Positions 24,701 to 39,959 are shown, counted from the first letter of the stretch. The stretch: DNA of 64,000 nucleotides from Clavelina lepadiformis (GCF_947623445.1 NC_135240.1:27652001-27716000); one strand, 5' to 3'. Translations and numbers: made by a program. Notes: a model not told the origin generated them from the letters alone.

Positions 24701-27700
24701 ACGTTCTTACGTCACGCAAGGGCATGCACCTTATTTGCCGATCTATTCTACGTGCAGGTGCTGACGTTGCCAATGCAAACAAGACTGCAATATTCACAGG
24801 ATAATGTCGGTAAGTTCTATTGTTTCCATGCTGTCGGGGACGTTGAACTCGCACTCACTTGGCAGACAATCAAATTCTTACAAAATCACGCCCAGGAATT
24901 TTAGTTCAAACACATTTTAACGCGATAATACGCAATTGTCACGTAACCTGCAAATCGGAAACGCCACAAGGCCTCGGCTAAGTTTTGAAGAAGTCGAATT
25001 TCGAAAATGCTTACAATCTCAACGTTACCTGGAGCGGCTCACACGCAAAGTTCTAGCTAAATAATTACCGTGTTTTGTCTGCATTTCGGCGACGACTTTG
25101 CGTCGAGACTTAACTAAGGTTTCGATTTTGACAAAGGCGTCTTTATCGATGTCATAATAAAGCCATTGTGATGTCACAAGCCGCATTTCTTCCGGTCTCT
25201 TTATGACATGTTTCGACCCAACCTTGAATGAAATTCTTTGAATCGCTCCATTTTATTTTTGTTGACTGACAACCAACTCTGGTACCAGTGACGTCACAAT
25301 TAACGAATTCCTCGTCACTAAAGTTGTGATTCTTGCCTTTTCTTTTCGAATAACTGAATTTTTAAACCTTTTGTGTCGCAACCGCGCGCTCTCACTTGTC
25401 GATAGACTGGACGACGGCCTTCTCACTGACCTGGCCGCGCCGTCTTCTGAATCGGACACAAAATGCTCTTTGGCCGTTGTCGTCGGCAGAAAAATAACCA
25501 ATGACGTATACCTTATCTGTGAATAGCTGATTTCATAATGGGCGCTAAAATGGGCTCCATCTGGCGCCAACGATGAATTATGACGACACAATGTTCAATT
25601 AAAACCTGATGTTTTAAAAAATTGGCATGATAAGGCGCGCATGAAGTCCTCGTGATTTTGCAGTCAGATGTTGTCTGATATTGAGCGGATAATCTGAATT
25701 TATTCTTCAACTAATCGCTTCCACGTCGCCACATTAGCACAAGCTCGGTCGCTTCCACGTCGCCACATTAAAAGAAGATAACGGTGTCTTTCAAATTTAA
25801 CTGTTTCTACGCAAATATCAGTTAAACGAAGATATACGTTTCACCTGACGTAAACAATCTCGCGGTTTCTTAACATTAAACCGAAGAAATAATAATTGCT
25901 TCTGTGTTAAATCGCTATTTAAAACATTTGTTATAACTTGTTATCTCCTGGTTGCTTTGGTTGCGATTAGAAACAGACTTCGTCTCAACACGAGTTTACT
26001 TGAAAAAATCAGCAGCTTGTAGTGTCGTCGAATCAATATTATTAATAAAATTATTTCATCAAAACATCATTCGAGCGCGTTAAAGTAGGCGTCGAGAGCG
26101 AAGCGAAAAAAAATCGCAACAAAAGTCATCGCCGACGAAAAGACGAAAAAGCGCGATCTGAAACTCGTGGTCGCGGTGAGAACACTTAACAGGGAAACTA
26201 ATCCGGGTCGTTACTTTGTTACAATATTAATACGCGTGTGATCCCCTCCCCCCATCCAGCCCGCTTGTTCGACTTTCCTTCTTCTTCGACCTCGCGCTCT
26301 AATCTCCTCAACAAAAGGCTAATAATGGCTGATTTCCGCGTTTCTCAGTGACGTCACAGACGCATGAAGCGACTCTCAAATTCGACCCATTACGAGAAAT
26401 GACAGGATCAATGCTATCGCGACGTGACTCAAATTTGGGATATTTTCAAGACGAGATGAACGCGATAGAGACAAATCGGGCACGTGCCAGTGATTCTCAA
26501 TAAACCGACTTCATTTGATTGTTTACAGTAATTTCCGCCCAGCGCTTATTAAATGTAGAACAGTGTCGCGCTCGACTCAAACCGCAAAGTATGTGACGTA
26601 TCTAATAAACGTGCGAAGCCTTGTCTAACCCCGAAGCACTTTTACGTGTTTACCGTAGCAAGCCCCAAGCGTGCCAAGAAGCAGTAAAAGTCGCTATGGT
26701 GACGATTCGTTTGCTTCTTGGTCGACCTGAGGTGGCGCCTCGCACGGTTTTATGACGCGTGGTTTACCGGCGATTGGCAAACGAAGCGAGCTTTGTAAAT
26801 AATCCTATCTTAATAGCGGGCATTAAAATAACCAGAAATATTTCGATGAAAGATCAGAATCCTTTTAAATATGTCGACATAACTTAAAACAAAACCTACT
26901 TCTGAAGACGAGCAAAAGTCTTGGCCCTGCGGGTTGCGCTTCGGTCTGAGACATAAGTCGATTCAAGCAGAAGAAGCAAAACTGCGATTTCTCATGTTTG
27001 CATTGCAGTAACTTTTAAAGCGATCTCCCGCGTTTATTGAACCGAACGTAGAAGCACGTACGCCAAGACATGTCCTATATATAGGTATAAGCCTACCCAT
27101 TGACGTGGGTGAAAAACAAATTTCGATAAGACAAAGGGGCGGGGAGCCTTTCGTTTTTCCAGTTAAGAAAGTTCTACAATCCACTTGCAACTTGCCCTAT
27201 TCCCACGCCCGTTTACGGGAGCGCTTTTTGAAATTTGGGGGGAAAAGTGGGTAAACAATCAATTGAGAAGCGCTAAAAGGTGAGGAGATTTCAAAGTAAC
27301 CAAAAAGATGCGCACCTGTCACCAACAGCTGTTCTAGAACTCTGCCTCGGATTCTCACCAAACACTTCCATCAATGAACGCTCTATCACTGCTTTTGCTG
27401 TCTGGCTAAACACTTTGCTTTGAGCTCGGTATGTTCTTGTTGCCGCTTTATATGAGTCGCCATATTCCCGGTATAAAGGCAAAGGAAACACTCACAGGCG
27501 AACAGGCAACCAGAAATAGACTTCTGTTGATATACCGACAACCAACAAATGTTCTTCACCCTTTGTTTGTGAACGGTAAAAAATAGATTGACTCAAAAGT
27601 AAAGAGTTTGTTGACCAGCGACTGTTTCGTGGAAGTCAAAGGATTTCTGGCGTAACAATGGTGGCCTGATCTATTGCTTCCTACTCATAGCTCAATATAA

Positions 27701-30425
27701 ATATAATCGGTCAAATTTGGGACACGAAATGTGGTCACGATAACCCCTAATTGTCGGAACAAACAACCCAATCGCTCAATAAAACAAACCGTAGTTGGGG
27801 CTTTTGATTATTTCACCATCTAAGAATGTAACTCAATGACATATCAAATCTATTACTAATTGCCCATACCATGCGACCCACTAAGCTTACGCCTGCGACC
27901 TTTCCCGTATAAGGGAAAGGTTGTTTATATCTTAATTTTAGAGTGACGGCCCCTTTCTGTGAAGTAGCAACATCTTAAATTTCACACTTAGTCAACCATT
28001 ATTGCCTCAGTTTCGGAATCTTTAATTCTGAAGCTCCGATCACTTTTATCGCTCCGCAACTCAACACCAGGCCTTCTAACCAGCGGGTCGCGCTCAAAAC
28101 AGATTAATTACAAGTCACTTCGCTTTTACTAATTTCTCGGGACGACTCCGCGCGCGTGCTGCCGCTGCTGACTCATGGACAGAACGCTTGGTTTTATTCA
28201 CACGCCCTGAACGAAAAGCGCCACTGCGGTCGAACTGCTTCGAAGCCTGGTACTAGAACTACGTCGATTTTTCGCTTTGTTTGTTGTCGGTCACTTGCCG
28301 CCGACGCGAAGCGTTTAAACCACCTTTACTTTCTATCCCCCTTTCACTATCGCGACAACTGGCCCAATGCGTTTGATTCGTGTCAATACATGTTGTCGTA
28401 AAGTCCCTTTTGTCCTGTCAAGTTTTTGTCGATCCAAGCGCGACTTGAAATTAAAGATTACGTCATCCTAATCGATTCACTCGCCGCTTTAAAACTTAAA
28501 CAACTCGGGCGAAATTAGCACTCCTGATAAACAGCCTGCAGTAAAGCGCCTGCAGTGCATTGATGCATATGATGCTGAATGTTAAAGCTATAGTTTCACC
28601 ATCAACCAGACGAAGAGTCGATGCCGATCGAGTCATATCGAAATATCACTCATCAGTTCTTGTACGTTTTTTAATCCGGCCAAACGTTACAACCTTCCTA
28701 CATACTCGCTGCGGGTGCTGCAATTCTCCTGCCTGACTTGTCACCCCGCAGAACGTCGGGTCAGTATTTCGCAATCTTTCCGATGTTTCCTTACAACTTT
28801 TTCCCAGTCGAAATAAGGCATCGTTCCATGCCCCACCGCGACTGGAGCTGAGTTAAACCTTCGCACCGGACGCTTACGCCTTTTAAGGACCTGGCTTGCA
28901 CTCTTCAGGTCGCATATTCCGTTCAACCTAATTCTAATCGAGATCCCGTCAAATGAAAAGAAATCTAATTTTAAAGGGAACTAGCTAAATATAGAAAGGT
29001 AAATTTCAACAGAATTAGACAATCAATGAACTGTTTGCCGTACAAACTGTCTCAGGCAAGCAGACAATATGAATGGATCCAGCGCTAATGTTAACCACAA
29101 ATTTCGATTGAAGAAATTTTTCTAAGAACTTAGAGCGATATCTGGCTGCAGCCGTTTCTTTGAAGGCCAGGACACCGGTTCCTCTTACATATGCATAGTT
29201 GCATACGTATAGCGCTGCTATTAGCTCACAAACGTATTTTAAGACGCCGCACACCGCATAACCACCTAATTATACGACAACCAGTATGGCATGTACGATA
29301 TGTACGCTGGGTTTCAACTTCAATCGGAGATCTATGCTATGACATGTCAGTTCAAAGTCAAAGCCACGCGATCAATGTAATGAAGTTATCGAATAGAAAG
29401 AATTACAATCGTGCCGCGATCATTTCGCAATCCGCCCCGCTGAAGACGTAACGCTTCAGATTCCGCGCTAAAACAAGCAGATGACTTGATCGCCTCCCGA
29501 GGCCTCCTCCGAGACTTATACTCTTAGCAATTCATCGGAAAAACTTTCTTTGAAGGCGCCCAGCTACATCCGATTACGTCACAAAGCAGCGAATGTTGCC
29601 GCGATCTTGGCGATCTATCACGTGATTACCGTCGAGACATGTCATGTCATATTGAGCATCGCGTTGGAAAGCTTTTATCGACTCCATTAAGGGGAAACAT
29701 TTAAAATCTTATAATGCGGTAACGGACAAACTCGTGTGGCTGAGATGCGTCACAAACAATATCGATTTGGTTTATGTCGCCAAACAATGCTTTGTTAACA
29801 ACAATGCTTTATTAAGGTAGATTGAAGTTATTTGGTACTTCAGTGTTTTAGGCAGCAGCTCAACGGTCTTAAATGACTTCACGTTGGACGAGAAAGGATC
29901 ATGGGCCGCTTATCTAAGCATCCCATAACATTCAATACTTCCATGAAAGAATAACATTGCCGGTCATATGACGTCATACATGGAATAAATCACTCGATTC
30001 GTGACTATTGAAGTGGGGGATGTGACGTATTTATTGCGTTGCTTGAACTTGAAGTTTCGTGATTTAGTTCAAATTGCTCGGGATGTTCCCACCAAAATTT
30101 TGATGCAAACTCCGTTCATTTTCCTCAAGCTCCATATTAACGGCGTCCGCCTTTTTACTTTGCTCGCGTTTTCCATCCAATTTCTTTCCATTTTTTCTCG
30201 ATTGTTCTTCCGAATTCTGCGATTGGTTGAAAATTTCATTGTCGTCCGATGACCCTGTTATTTACGTCACAAAAGTAAGACGATAGATTAGGGTTATAAC
30301 GCGATTGAATATCAAGACTATCATGTTCTTCTTAACGACCTTACGTTGGACCACATACTTAGAAGGGATCATAAGAACAGCGTCCGGCGAATTTAATTAA
30401 ATTTTAACTGCACAAAAGCCGAATT
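21787..30425. other. 8.6-kb gene-free interval upstream of the FGF gene
   Basis: No protein-family match and no convincing exon chain on either strand; the open frames are short and scattered. The sequence is CpG-richer than the right half of the window. Exact TGACGTCA palindromes occur at 23652-23659, 25289-25296, 26349-26356 and 29969-29976. Because it lies 5' of a minus-strand FGF gene, it may hold distal regulatory sequence (inference). Confidence 0.4.
25715..25770. repeat. 22-bp direct repeat, two copies
   Basis: The 22-base unit at 25715-25736 (it opens tcgcttccacgtcgcc) recurs exactly at 25749-25770, a period of 34 bases. No gene overlaps it. Confidence 0.9.
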
Positions 30426-33400
30426 TTATGACTTTTTTCCGGTTAAATGAAACATAAAAATTGCAATTACAAAACCTCTTGAAATCGGGGAATAACGCAA
30501 TTTGACACGGGCGCGCGTAACAATGCGACCCACAATGAAACAGTTACGAGGTAATAATCTTAACTTACTCAAAACAAAAGCAAATCCCGGCTGAATTCGA
30601 TCTTCTTTTGTTGGCTTCAATGGGGGCACGTGCTGCTGCTGCCGTTGTTTGTGGCGGCGCCACAAAGCATAAAGAGCAAAGGCAATTATGAGGAAAGTTA
30701 CCGCCGCCGCCACGCCGACCGCAATGTGTAGTGAATTGTGGTCAACTGTGATGAAAAAACTGAAACATGACGATCCACGAAGCATAAAATAGTATTAAAA
30801 GTTGAACAATCAAACCGGTAAATTTTATTATTTTTACAAAGAATCAAATTATTGGCTCACTTGATTTATTCCCAACAAAGGGGTCATTGTTTTCGTCGGA
30901 GTCGTCAGAGCTGGCATCTGATTTATCTCTTAAAAATGCAGAAAAAATGGGGAAAATTGGACCAATTCCAAGCGTTAAATCAGCTTTGTGCCCTTCAACA
31001 GCTCGTTTGACTGGATTGCTTGATTTCGGTTGCGTAACTCTTTGCTGCCGTGTAACGGATACTTTATTTTCACATGACTGAAATAATAAGTCTTGTTAGT
31101 TGTGCAAACTAAGCCAAAACTAAGCAATTTAAATTTCACCGCTAAACCAGACCAAAAGCTCCGCAGTTTCTCAGGAAGTTAACCACTGACTTACATTTGA
31201 AGTGATATTGCAAGAATTTGCAGAGGCACAGAAAGAAACCAGACAAAATAAATAAATCCTTTGAACGCTCATATTGGACCACTTAAACATTTGAAACTTG
31301 AAACGAATGAGGGAGGACTCCGACTCGTTTAAGACTTGTACAGTGGAATCTCGAACGTCAGCACATCTAAATAAAGAACGTTGTTAAATACATTTCAGCT
31401 TAATACGACGGCTTGTAAAATGGTTGACTACAGCACTTGGAAAGTGCGGGGCTTGATTGGATTTTTTGGTACCAAACCTTGTTTGGATAGCGACGCGTTT
31501 TTTTCATTATAAAGTGTAGCAAAGGGCGGAGCTTCCCTTCACGGGGCCCAATTAGATGCAATCGCTCCAATCGGATGTAGATCAACCCAGACCAAGGGGA
31601 AAATTTTTGAGAATATTTGAACGTTACTTGATCACAGCAATTTGTTAAAAATATTTAAACCGACTTGCAGTTGGATACTGGCCTGCTTTTATCTAGCATT
31701 ATTACCAAACAAAGCAAATGTGACTCCACCAGCTTACCCATTTTCTATAAAGCCGTGAACTGCTTTGTTCTTGCTGGACAGGTCCGGGTTTAAACTCGCG
31801 AAACATTTGTCGATAAAGAAGCGAGATTTTTCGGCCAAGGCTTCCATCCCTTCAAGACTCACTTCAACAAAGACGAACTTTTCCACCTGTGATGCTCAAT
31901 TTAAAAGTTTCAGATAACGTTTTAAGATATTTCAACAACTGTGCACCTCTTGGACTTACAGATGCCAGAGGAAACCTTTCTTTGATCAAAGATGAGGAGG
32001 AAAAACTTGCGTCCCTGTACAAGATAATCTCAAGAAACAATTTCTTGCTCGAGTCGCTTCTGTCCGTGATTATTTCTTTTCTGCATAAAACATTTGGTTA
32101 GTTTAACCTGAAAATGTAACTGTCAAAAGCAGTCTAGCGTTTTGGCTTCTTGTTCTTTGTATGAGCCGAATGTTTCGGTCACTAGGTGTCGGGACACGAG
32201 TTGAACAGCCACTAGGTCGTGATGCCGTTTTCCAAAATTTGTAGGTCATGTATTCTGTGGGATTTAGCGATCATTCATAAACCGACGTGAAATCGCTTCA
32301 CTTCATTTCCCCATCACAGCCCGTTCAACAATTCCAATAACCGCAATAATCAGTAGAGCTTTTGGTGCGCCGCTACCTATATGTATGAGCCTACCTGTAT
32401 GAGGCTGGTAGGGCTGGCACGTAAATACCGTCATAGTAGAGGCAGGTGAAGCTGATGAGACTTAAAACAAAGTTCTTCTCGTTCAGGTAAACCACTTCGT
32501 TGCTATAAGATACGATCTTTGGACCTTCTTTCTGTCAATTCAACAAACAATTAACTTGTTTGATTTTGAGAGTTTTCAAAAAGCAGCGCTAAGCATTCTT
32601 ATAGGCTCTGATGCTAACCTAGCAGACAACAATTAACAAACGAAAAAGAGAAATTGGTTTTATTAAACTTATAGGGCAATGTTTCAAAAGCGGCTTTTTC
32701 CCTTTTACTCTTTTGTTGAGTTATTTTGGTTTCAGCAGCAGCATCTAGCGGTAGTTACATGAGACATTACCTTTACGTCACTTCCACAATTTTCTTCATC
32801 ATCAAGATCAAATGAGAGCTGGAACGCGTAGGAGCTCGCCTCTGATGAGCGACATCTTTCGGATGCATCTCTTCTAAACATGACTTGACCCGGAGATGTG
32901 GAAAGCCCGACCAGTGATTTGGGAATCCTCAGAGTCACCTCATCAGGACAGCAGGCGACACTGGGCTCGTGGTGGGGTGATTGGGAAGTGGGGGTATTGA
33001 ATTCTGGCGATGCATCTGGAATTTGAAATGGAAGATTAAAGATCAAAGAAGTTCAAAGATGTCAGACTGTTGAGACTGCCAGTGCCTTTGCTAACCATTG
33101 TTTTGTAAGAATGTCGCGTAATTGCTAAATTACAATTTTCTGTTATCAGTCGGTTGTCATTATGACGTCTCTTAAGCAGATAAAAGTTATCCCGTACCGG
33201 TAAAATTTAACTGTGTTTGGACTTTGAAACTGGTTAGGTTGTGGTTTAAAACTTCGATTAAACATTTACACAACTCATCTAAAAGATTACTTTGTCTAAC
33301 TTCTTTTTAATTACTTAAACCTTTTGCGCGAGCTATATAAGAATAAATATTAGCTTATTGATGTCAATGGCACAAGCAACAAAACAGTTGACAGCCAAAT

Positions 33401-33569
33401 CACGCAACATTATGACGTGTTATTTAAACCCAAGAAAATGAACCAGTCACCGTGGCTTACCTTTTCTGCATTGAGAGGAATTGTTTGTTGTGGAAATAGT
33501 ATTACTGGAAGCTGAAGTTGCCGACATCAAAAGCAAGGCGCCAAAATAAATAACCTTTAAAAGATTCAT
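30426..33569 (-). CDS. ZP-domain type I membrane protein, about 489 aa
   Basis: A cell-surface or egg-coat/extracellular-matrix type protein that could polymerise through its zona pellucida module. Exons: 33461-33569, 32771-33015, 32395-32531, 31960-32080, 31738-31886, 31195-31366, 30861-31077 and 30426-30745. A signal peptide (LLKVIYFGALLLMSATSA) opens it. The ZP-N half includes CCPDEVTLRIPKSLV and FVLSLISFTCLYY. The ZP-C half includes KKLFLEIILYRDASF, KFVFVEVSLE, STVQVLNESESSLIRFKF and MFKW, then a Cys-rich end. The dibasic site PVKR-AVEG at about residue 330 matches the consensus furin site seen after ZP modules. A hydrophobic span (AVGVAAAVTFLIIAFALYAL) and a basic cytoplasmic stop-transfer segment (WRRHKQRQQQ) follow. 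The last exon reads through to 30426 in frame. A donor at 30568 could instead join a short 3' exon near 30470, changing the last residues. No specific ZP subfamily can be assigned. Confidence 0.88.
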
Positions 33570-35975
33570 GACTTTCTACAGCATGTTTAGTGACAAAACT
33601 GGTGATTACCCTGATCTAACGTCATTAAAGCATGTCAGGTTTTACATTTTAGGCCTATCTCAGAAACTTTGCTATCTGTCTATACAAATAAACAAAACCA
33701 TTTACGCTTGGCCTATAAATTATGAGCAATCTTTATCACAATCACAACCCTCAGCAAGATATCGGCAAAACGAGCACTCGTACTTTTTCAACATTCAGAT
33801 AAGTTCAAGCGACTTCGACTTGACTCGAACAAAACAAACTAACAATTTTATCAACACTTTTGTCGACTAAAAATCGTTGTGGACTTGCTACTCAAGATGC
33901 GCTCGCCCCGGGCTATAACTGACGTTAGACGGATGTAAATCAACTTGCTGTAAAACTAATTTCATCGGATCCTGCTTGTGATAAATAAGTTATAAGTAAC
34001 AAATTTTTCCTTGCATTTCGAGCAAAGTTGAAAATACCTGATAAACACATGTGAACTGAAGTAATGAAGTATAACGTATTCAAACGCGAGGCTTAATACC
34101 ACAGAAATTTGTAAGTTGTGGTTTTTTTGTCGTTTGCTACGCTGTCTACACTGACTACTATCGACTATAAAAAGTAAGCAACTTTATTTAATATTTTTTT
34201 ATGTAACGAATTTTATTTACTGTGTTTATGAGAAAAGTGTTAACAATCCGATTTCCAATACGCTTGCAGTTTAAGAAAGAAACTTAGTGAGTTTGTTAGT
34301 AGCCTTCCGGAGGTAAGCCTACGGTCTACGGTCTTTTGTTTCAAATAATTTTAAGTTACCTTGCAAATGACATCAAAAAGTTAAACCACCTTTTTTCTAA
34401 CAAGTCACCAAAGTTTTATTAAACGCAAGACTGAAGAGTTTGACTTGCGTCTCAAAGGCGGCCGGTAAACTCACAATAGTCGATATAATGCCAATCTTTT
34501 TCCAAAAATATGATATATGAGGATCTGTCCCAATGATGTCACTTATATTTGCAGCAACAATTTACAAAGCAGCTGCCCAACATTTTGGTGGAAAATTGTT
34601 TCTGAAAAAATTGCTTAAGAAGCATCAGGGTAGTTTCGCTTCAATGAACACAAAAGCTATGTTTCGTAAAATGGCGGTATGTACAGAATTAATAAACCAG
34701 TAGTAATAAATCTGTTCCCGTTTCTCACAAAGCAAAAGCAGTTTTATTTTAAAAGTTTACTTAAACATTGAAATGTTAAAAGACATGGGTGTTTGGTGGA
34801 TGAATTCAAAATCTTTCCGTAAACCTTTCAGATTTCTATGATCAATAAAATAAACCTTTTCTAAGATTGCAAGTAGAAGTTACACGTTGTTACACGGGAT
34901 ACTGGAAAGGACTAACTACTTCTTTTTGATTGAGGTGTTGGTGTGCTTAGGTAAGTTAACATATGTGGCCCAATATCTGAATAAATCGTCAATACTACTA
35001 AACTTTCTGCGTTTTAAGTGAAATCAAGGAAATCTCTATTTGCGTTTTGTAGCACATTGTGGCAGAAATTTTTCTTACCGTCAGATGTTAGTCGCCGAAT
35101 CTAGCTTTTAAGTTAACAAAGGTTAGGCTTTACAGCATAGTGAATGGAAATGTAGTTTAACCCTGATGGTTGTATTGTAAGCTAATATCACTGTTTCAAA
35201 TTGAAGCGTTTGGTAAGAAGCACAATTTTGTGTGTTTGGAAATCATGTGAGCTAAGGTTATAAACAGTTGTCATGCAAACGCCTTCTGGGTTGCTTTTGC
35301 ATTCTCATATCAGGGTCGAATATTGGGGAATGATTGCATCATAATTATTTCTATTACCTCATAATTCATTCCCATACTGGCTTTCAATTCACTGAAGTCA
35401 AAGTACAATAGGCCCAAGGCATTCATGCCACCAGCTTCTGCCTGATTTGTTTATTATATCTCGACATGATTGTTTCAAACTTTGGTTTGCATGTTAATGA
35501 GTTCAACCACAGGATGTATTTGTATACTAGACCCCGACGTTATTTAGTTGTGCACTGATTTTCGACTTAGCACGCGTAAATTCTGGTCGAAAACTGCCGT
35601 GCTTTCTAGTCTGGACAATCACGGAGTTTCATCTTAGGTTTCTTTTTGTCATGTCATGGTTTGTAAAAGCTTAAACAACAATTTTTTAAACCATTAATAT
35701 TGTTGGAGTTGAACGTATGTTTCAAACAACATAAATCGATGAGTGACAAAGATGTCTATTTTGCTTTGTTATTAAGTGTAAAGACTTGACTTAAACAACA
35801 AACTCTCCAATTTTTTATTGAGACTTATCCCATTTTAGCTGTTGCTTACTTACTGTTTCTTAAATTCCAAAAGTATAAATAACTGATAATACTGTTGAGG
35901 ATGTAGCATTTAGAAAAAAGTTTGTGAAATGTACGTGTTTGATATTCAATAATATTTTTATTTTTCAGATAGAAT
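33570..35975. other. Divergent intergenic region between the ZP gene and RPS14
   Basis: About 2.4 kb separating a minus-strand ZP gene from plus-strand RPS14; it should hold both promoters. A stretch near 35524-35620 with 'gtatactagacccc' and 'ctagtctggac' resembles the end of the MITE at 50070-50171 and may be an old insertion. A 58-codon open frame at 34532 is noted under findings. CpG frequency falls noticeably from this interval rightwards. Confidence 0.4.
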
Positions 35976-37494
<1,519 letters not shown>

Positions 37495-37969
37495 GCAGTG
37501 CGTAATAAAATTAAAACATCTGCTTTACGTTTGCCCTTATTTGTCAATGCAGGCTGGTTAGTGATAAGAATAAACAACATGTTAAAGACAGGAATTGTTG
37601 GAAGATTTAAAGTGCAGCAGTTAATTACTAAAGATATCAAATTCTTGCAAGTGTTAAGGTTATGCCCATCCGAAGTTTGCAAACACTACCGCTGATATGA
37701 AATTTTTCAGTTGTATGACGTGAAACGGTTATAAAGTTTGAATTATTTGTCACTGCCAGCTTGTAGGTAAACCCCATCTGAAGGGCTGACAAAAGCTTGT
37801 TTCTATGCATGTCACATTTCGTGTTGGCATTTGCTGACTCTCGTTTCAAGTAAAAAAGAAATAAATCAAAAAGTTGTTAACACTGCAATGCTGCTGGAGC
37901 TCACAGAATTGTCGGCCGGCTCCAAAAGATATGTGAACTTGGGTCGCGTTAAAAAAAATAGCTTTAAAA

Positions 37970-38485
37970 CAGGGGTGGGCAAACTACGGCCCGCCGGCAC
38001 TTGCAGAAACTCCTACTCATCACTTATTGTTTCAATTAAACAGGTTACCTTTACGAGTGTGTTTTTCTCTTCACTTTCAGTGCGTAAACACACACACGTC
38101 AGTCGCGCATGTATCGCAGCATACACTTCTCACGCATTGTTTGATTCAATTGTTTGATCATAAAATACAATTACGGTAGCGGCTACCGTAATATCGTAAG
38201 GCGTCAGTCGCGCATGTATTGCAACATACACTTCTCACGCATTGCTTGATTCAATTGTTTGATCATAAAATACAATTACGGTAGCGGCTACCGTAGGCCT
38301 TTGTGATGATGATTGCATAGCTTTAAACGTAACTTAGTGTGAAATGCAAAAATTGTGTTTAATATGAATATGCGTTTATTTACACACCGGGTAAATTTTC
38401 CTACTTTGTAATGAGAATGTGCGGCCCGCCGGCTGCAACATTTTTTCAAATGTGGCCCTCAGTACAAAAAGTTTGCCCACCCCTG
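37970..38485. mobile_element. hAT-type MITE with internal tandem duplication
   Basis: 516 bp, ends CAGGGGTGGGCAAACT and GTTTGCCCACCCCTG (inverted). An exact 8-bp target duplication ctttaaaa lies at 37962-37969 and 38486-38493. Subterminal GC-rich blocks (cggcccgccggc) occur at both sides. Inside is a 105-bp tandem repeat with a perfect short palindrome. Confidence 0.93.
38098..38295. repeat. 105-bp tandem duplication inside a MITE
   Basis: Two nearly identical units of 105 bases (starts about 38101 and 38206), sharing cagtcgcgcatgtat and the palindrome TACGGTAGC-G-GCTACCGTA. A few substitutions separate the units. Confidence 0.9.
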
Positions 38486-39959
38486 CTTTAAAAGAATGTC
38501 AAAGTCAGGCGCTGTCAGACAAATTTGATGCACCTGGACGCTTCCTTCCGTGCTCCGGTCTGGTTACGAGCTTGATCGGTTCATCATAAATCTAATTATT
38601 CTCTAAAGTATTATTTATTTTTCACCATTAACTGTGCGGAGCAAAAGTTACGATGCTAACCGTTAGAGTTATAGCATAATAAAACAAATGCTCACGAACA
38701 ATCACGTAATTTCTGCAAAGGCATGTCCCAGCTAAATATTTTGTTACAAGATGTTTATTGTGTCACCGAATTCCGATCACAAAGAACTTCACGAAACCCT
38801 GAGACGCAGAGGTGACGAGACAGACGAGTTGAACCTGTTAATTTTAGACTTAAGTATGTATGTAATATGATGAAGGTAACGTTATTAAATATTTTTAAGT
38901 GCTAATCTGCGTCAATGCGTACCTGCAAAAATACCTGATTACTAAGAATTTACTACTGCACTAGCTTAGAGCTTATATAGGCCTAGTCTAAGTGTATATA
39001 TACTGTAGTTTTACTTCCTTCTATGTCCTTGCTAGTTGGGGTCTCGTACTTTTGCACTGCCATATCAGGACGGAGTGTTATGGAATTATTACGTCATCAG
39101 TTAGTCTTTATTACTTCATAACTTCTTCCTACTCAAGTCGGAGTATCAATGTATTAGAGAGCCGAGCGAGTCAATAGCGCTATTAGGCCTAGTTGTCATG
39201 CCAATTGCTAAGAACTATTTCCATCGTTTCCAAGAAAAGGTATATAGCCCAGAACTCAGTGTGATAAAAATTGTGACTTTAAATAATACTACCTTCCTTA
39301 TAGTAACTTGTTTATTAAGGACCAGTCTGTATTTCGTGGTAGCGGCACACTAGAGATAAATTTGAAGCAAATTTATTGCATACTTGACTTTGTAAAAATA
39401 CAATGCTGTCCAACAGTATAAATTTTGTAATTTACCCTTTAATTGGAAATTTATCCAAGTATTATATAATTGTAAAATACGACTTTGCATTTGTGGCACC
39501 TAGCAAAGCGAGAGGCCATAATGCTTTGCATAAAGAGATGATGAGATGCACACTTGAGATCTCAGCGAATCCTGCCATGAAATACAGACCGATTAAGAAA
39601 GTGACATTCTCATTTAGGCCATACAAACAGCAAAGTAGCTAACTACCGTATAGCCCAACCTGTAAGCACGTGGGTAATCGTGTCGGCAAAGACACAAATC
39701 ATCGTAAAAATAAAAAAGTGAAATGTGCACGTTAATGGACCTCGTACGTAAAGGTGCTCCACATTCCATTACGGTTAACTACCCAATTTTACTAGCGTCC
39801 ATTTACCCCCAACTGAAAATTTCGACAGTTTTTGATGAGTCATTGTGCATGCAAACATGTTAATTTAGTGTCACTTGTTTAGCAATTGCTTGCGTGTGCG
39901 CGCATAACAACGCCTATACTGTTACGCTTTAAATGAATATTCTGCTTGTCTCTCATCAT

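Noticed and set aside
26088-26176. Basic 29-codon stretch between an AG and a GTGAGA
   Set aside because: Too short, no partner exons and no recognisable family.
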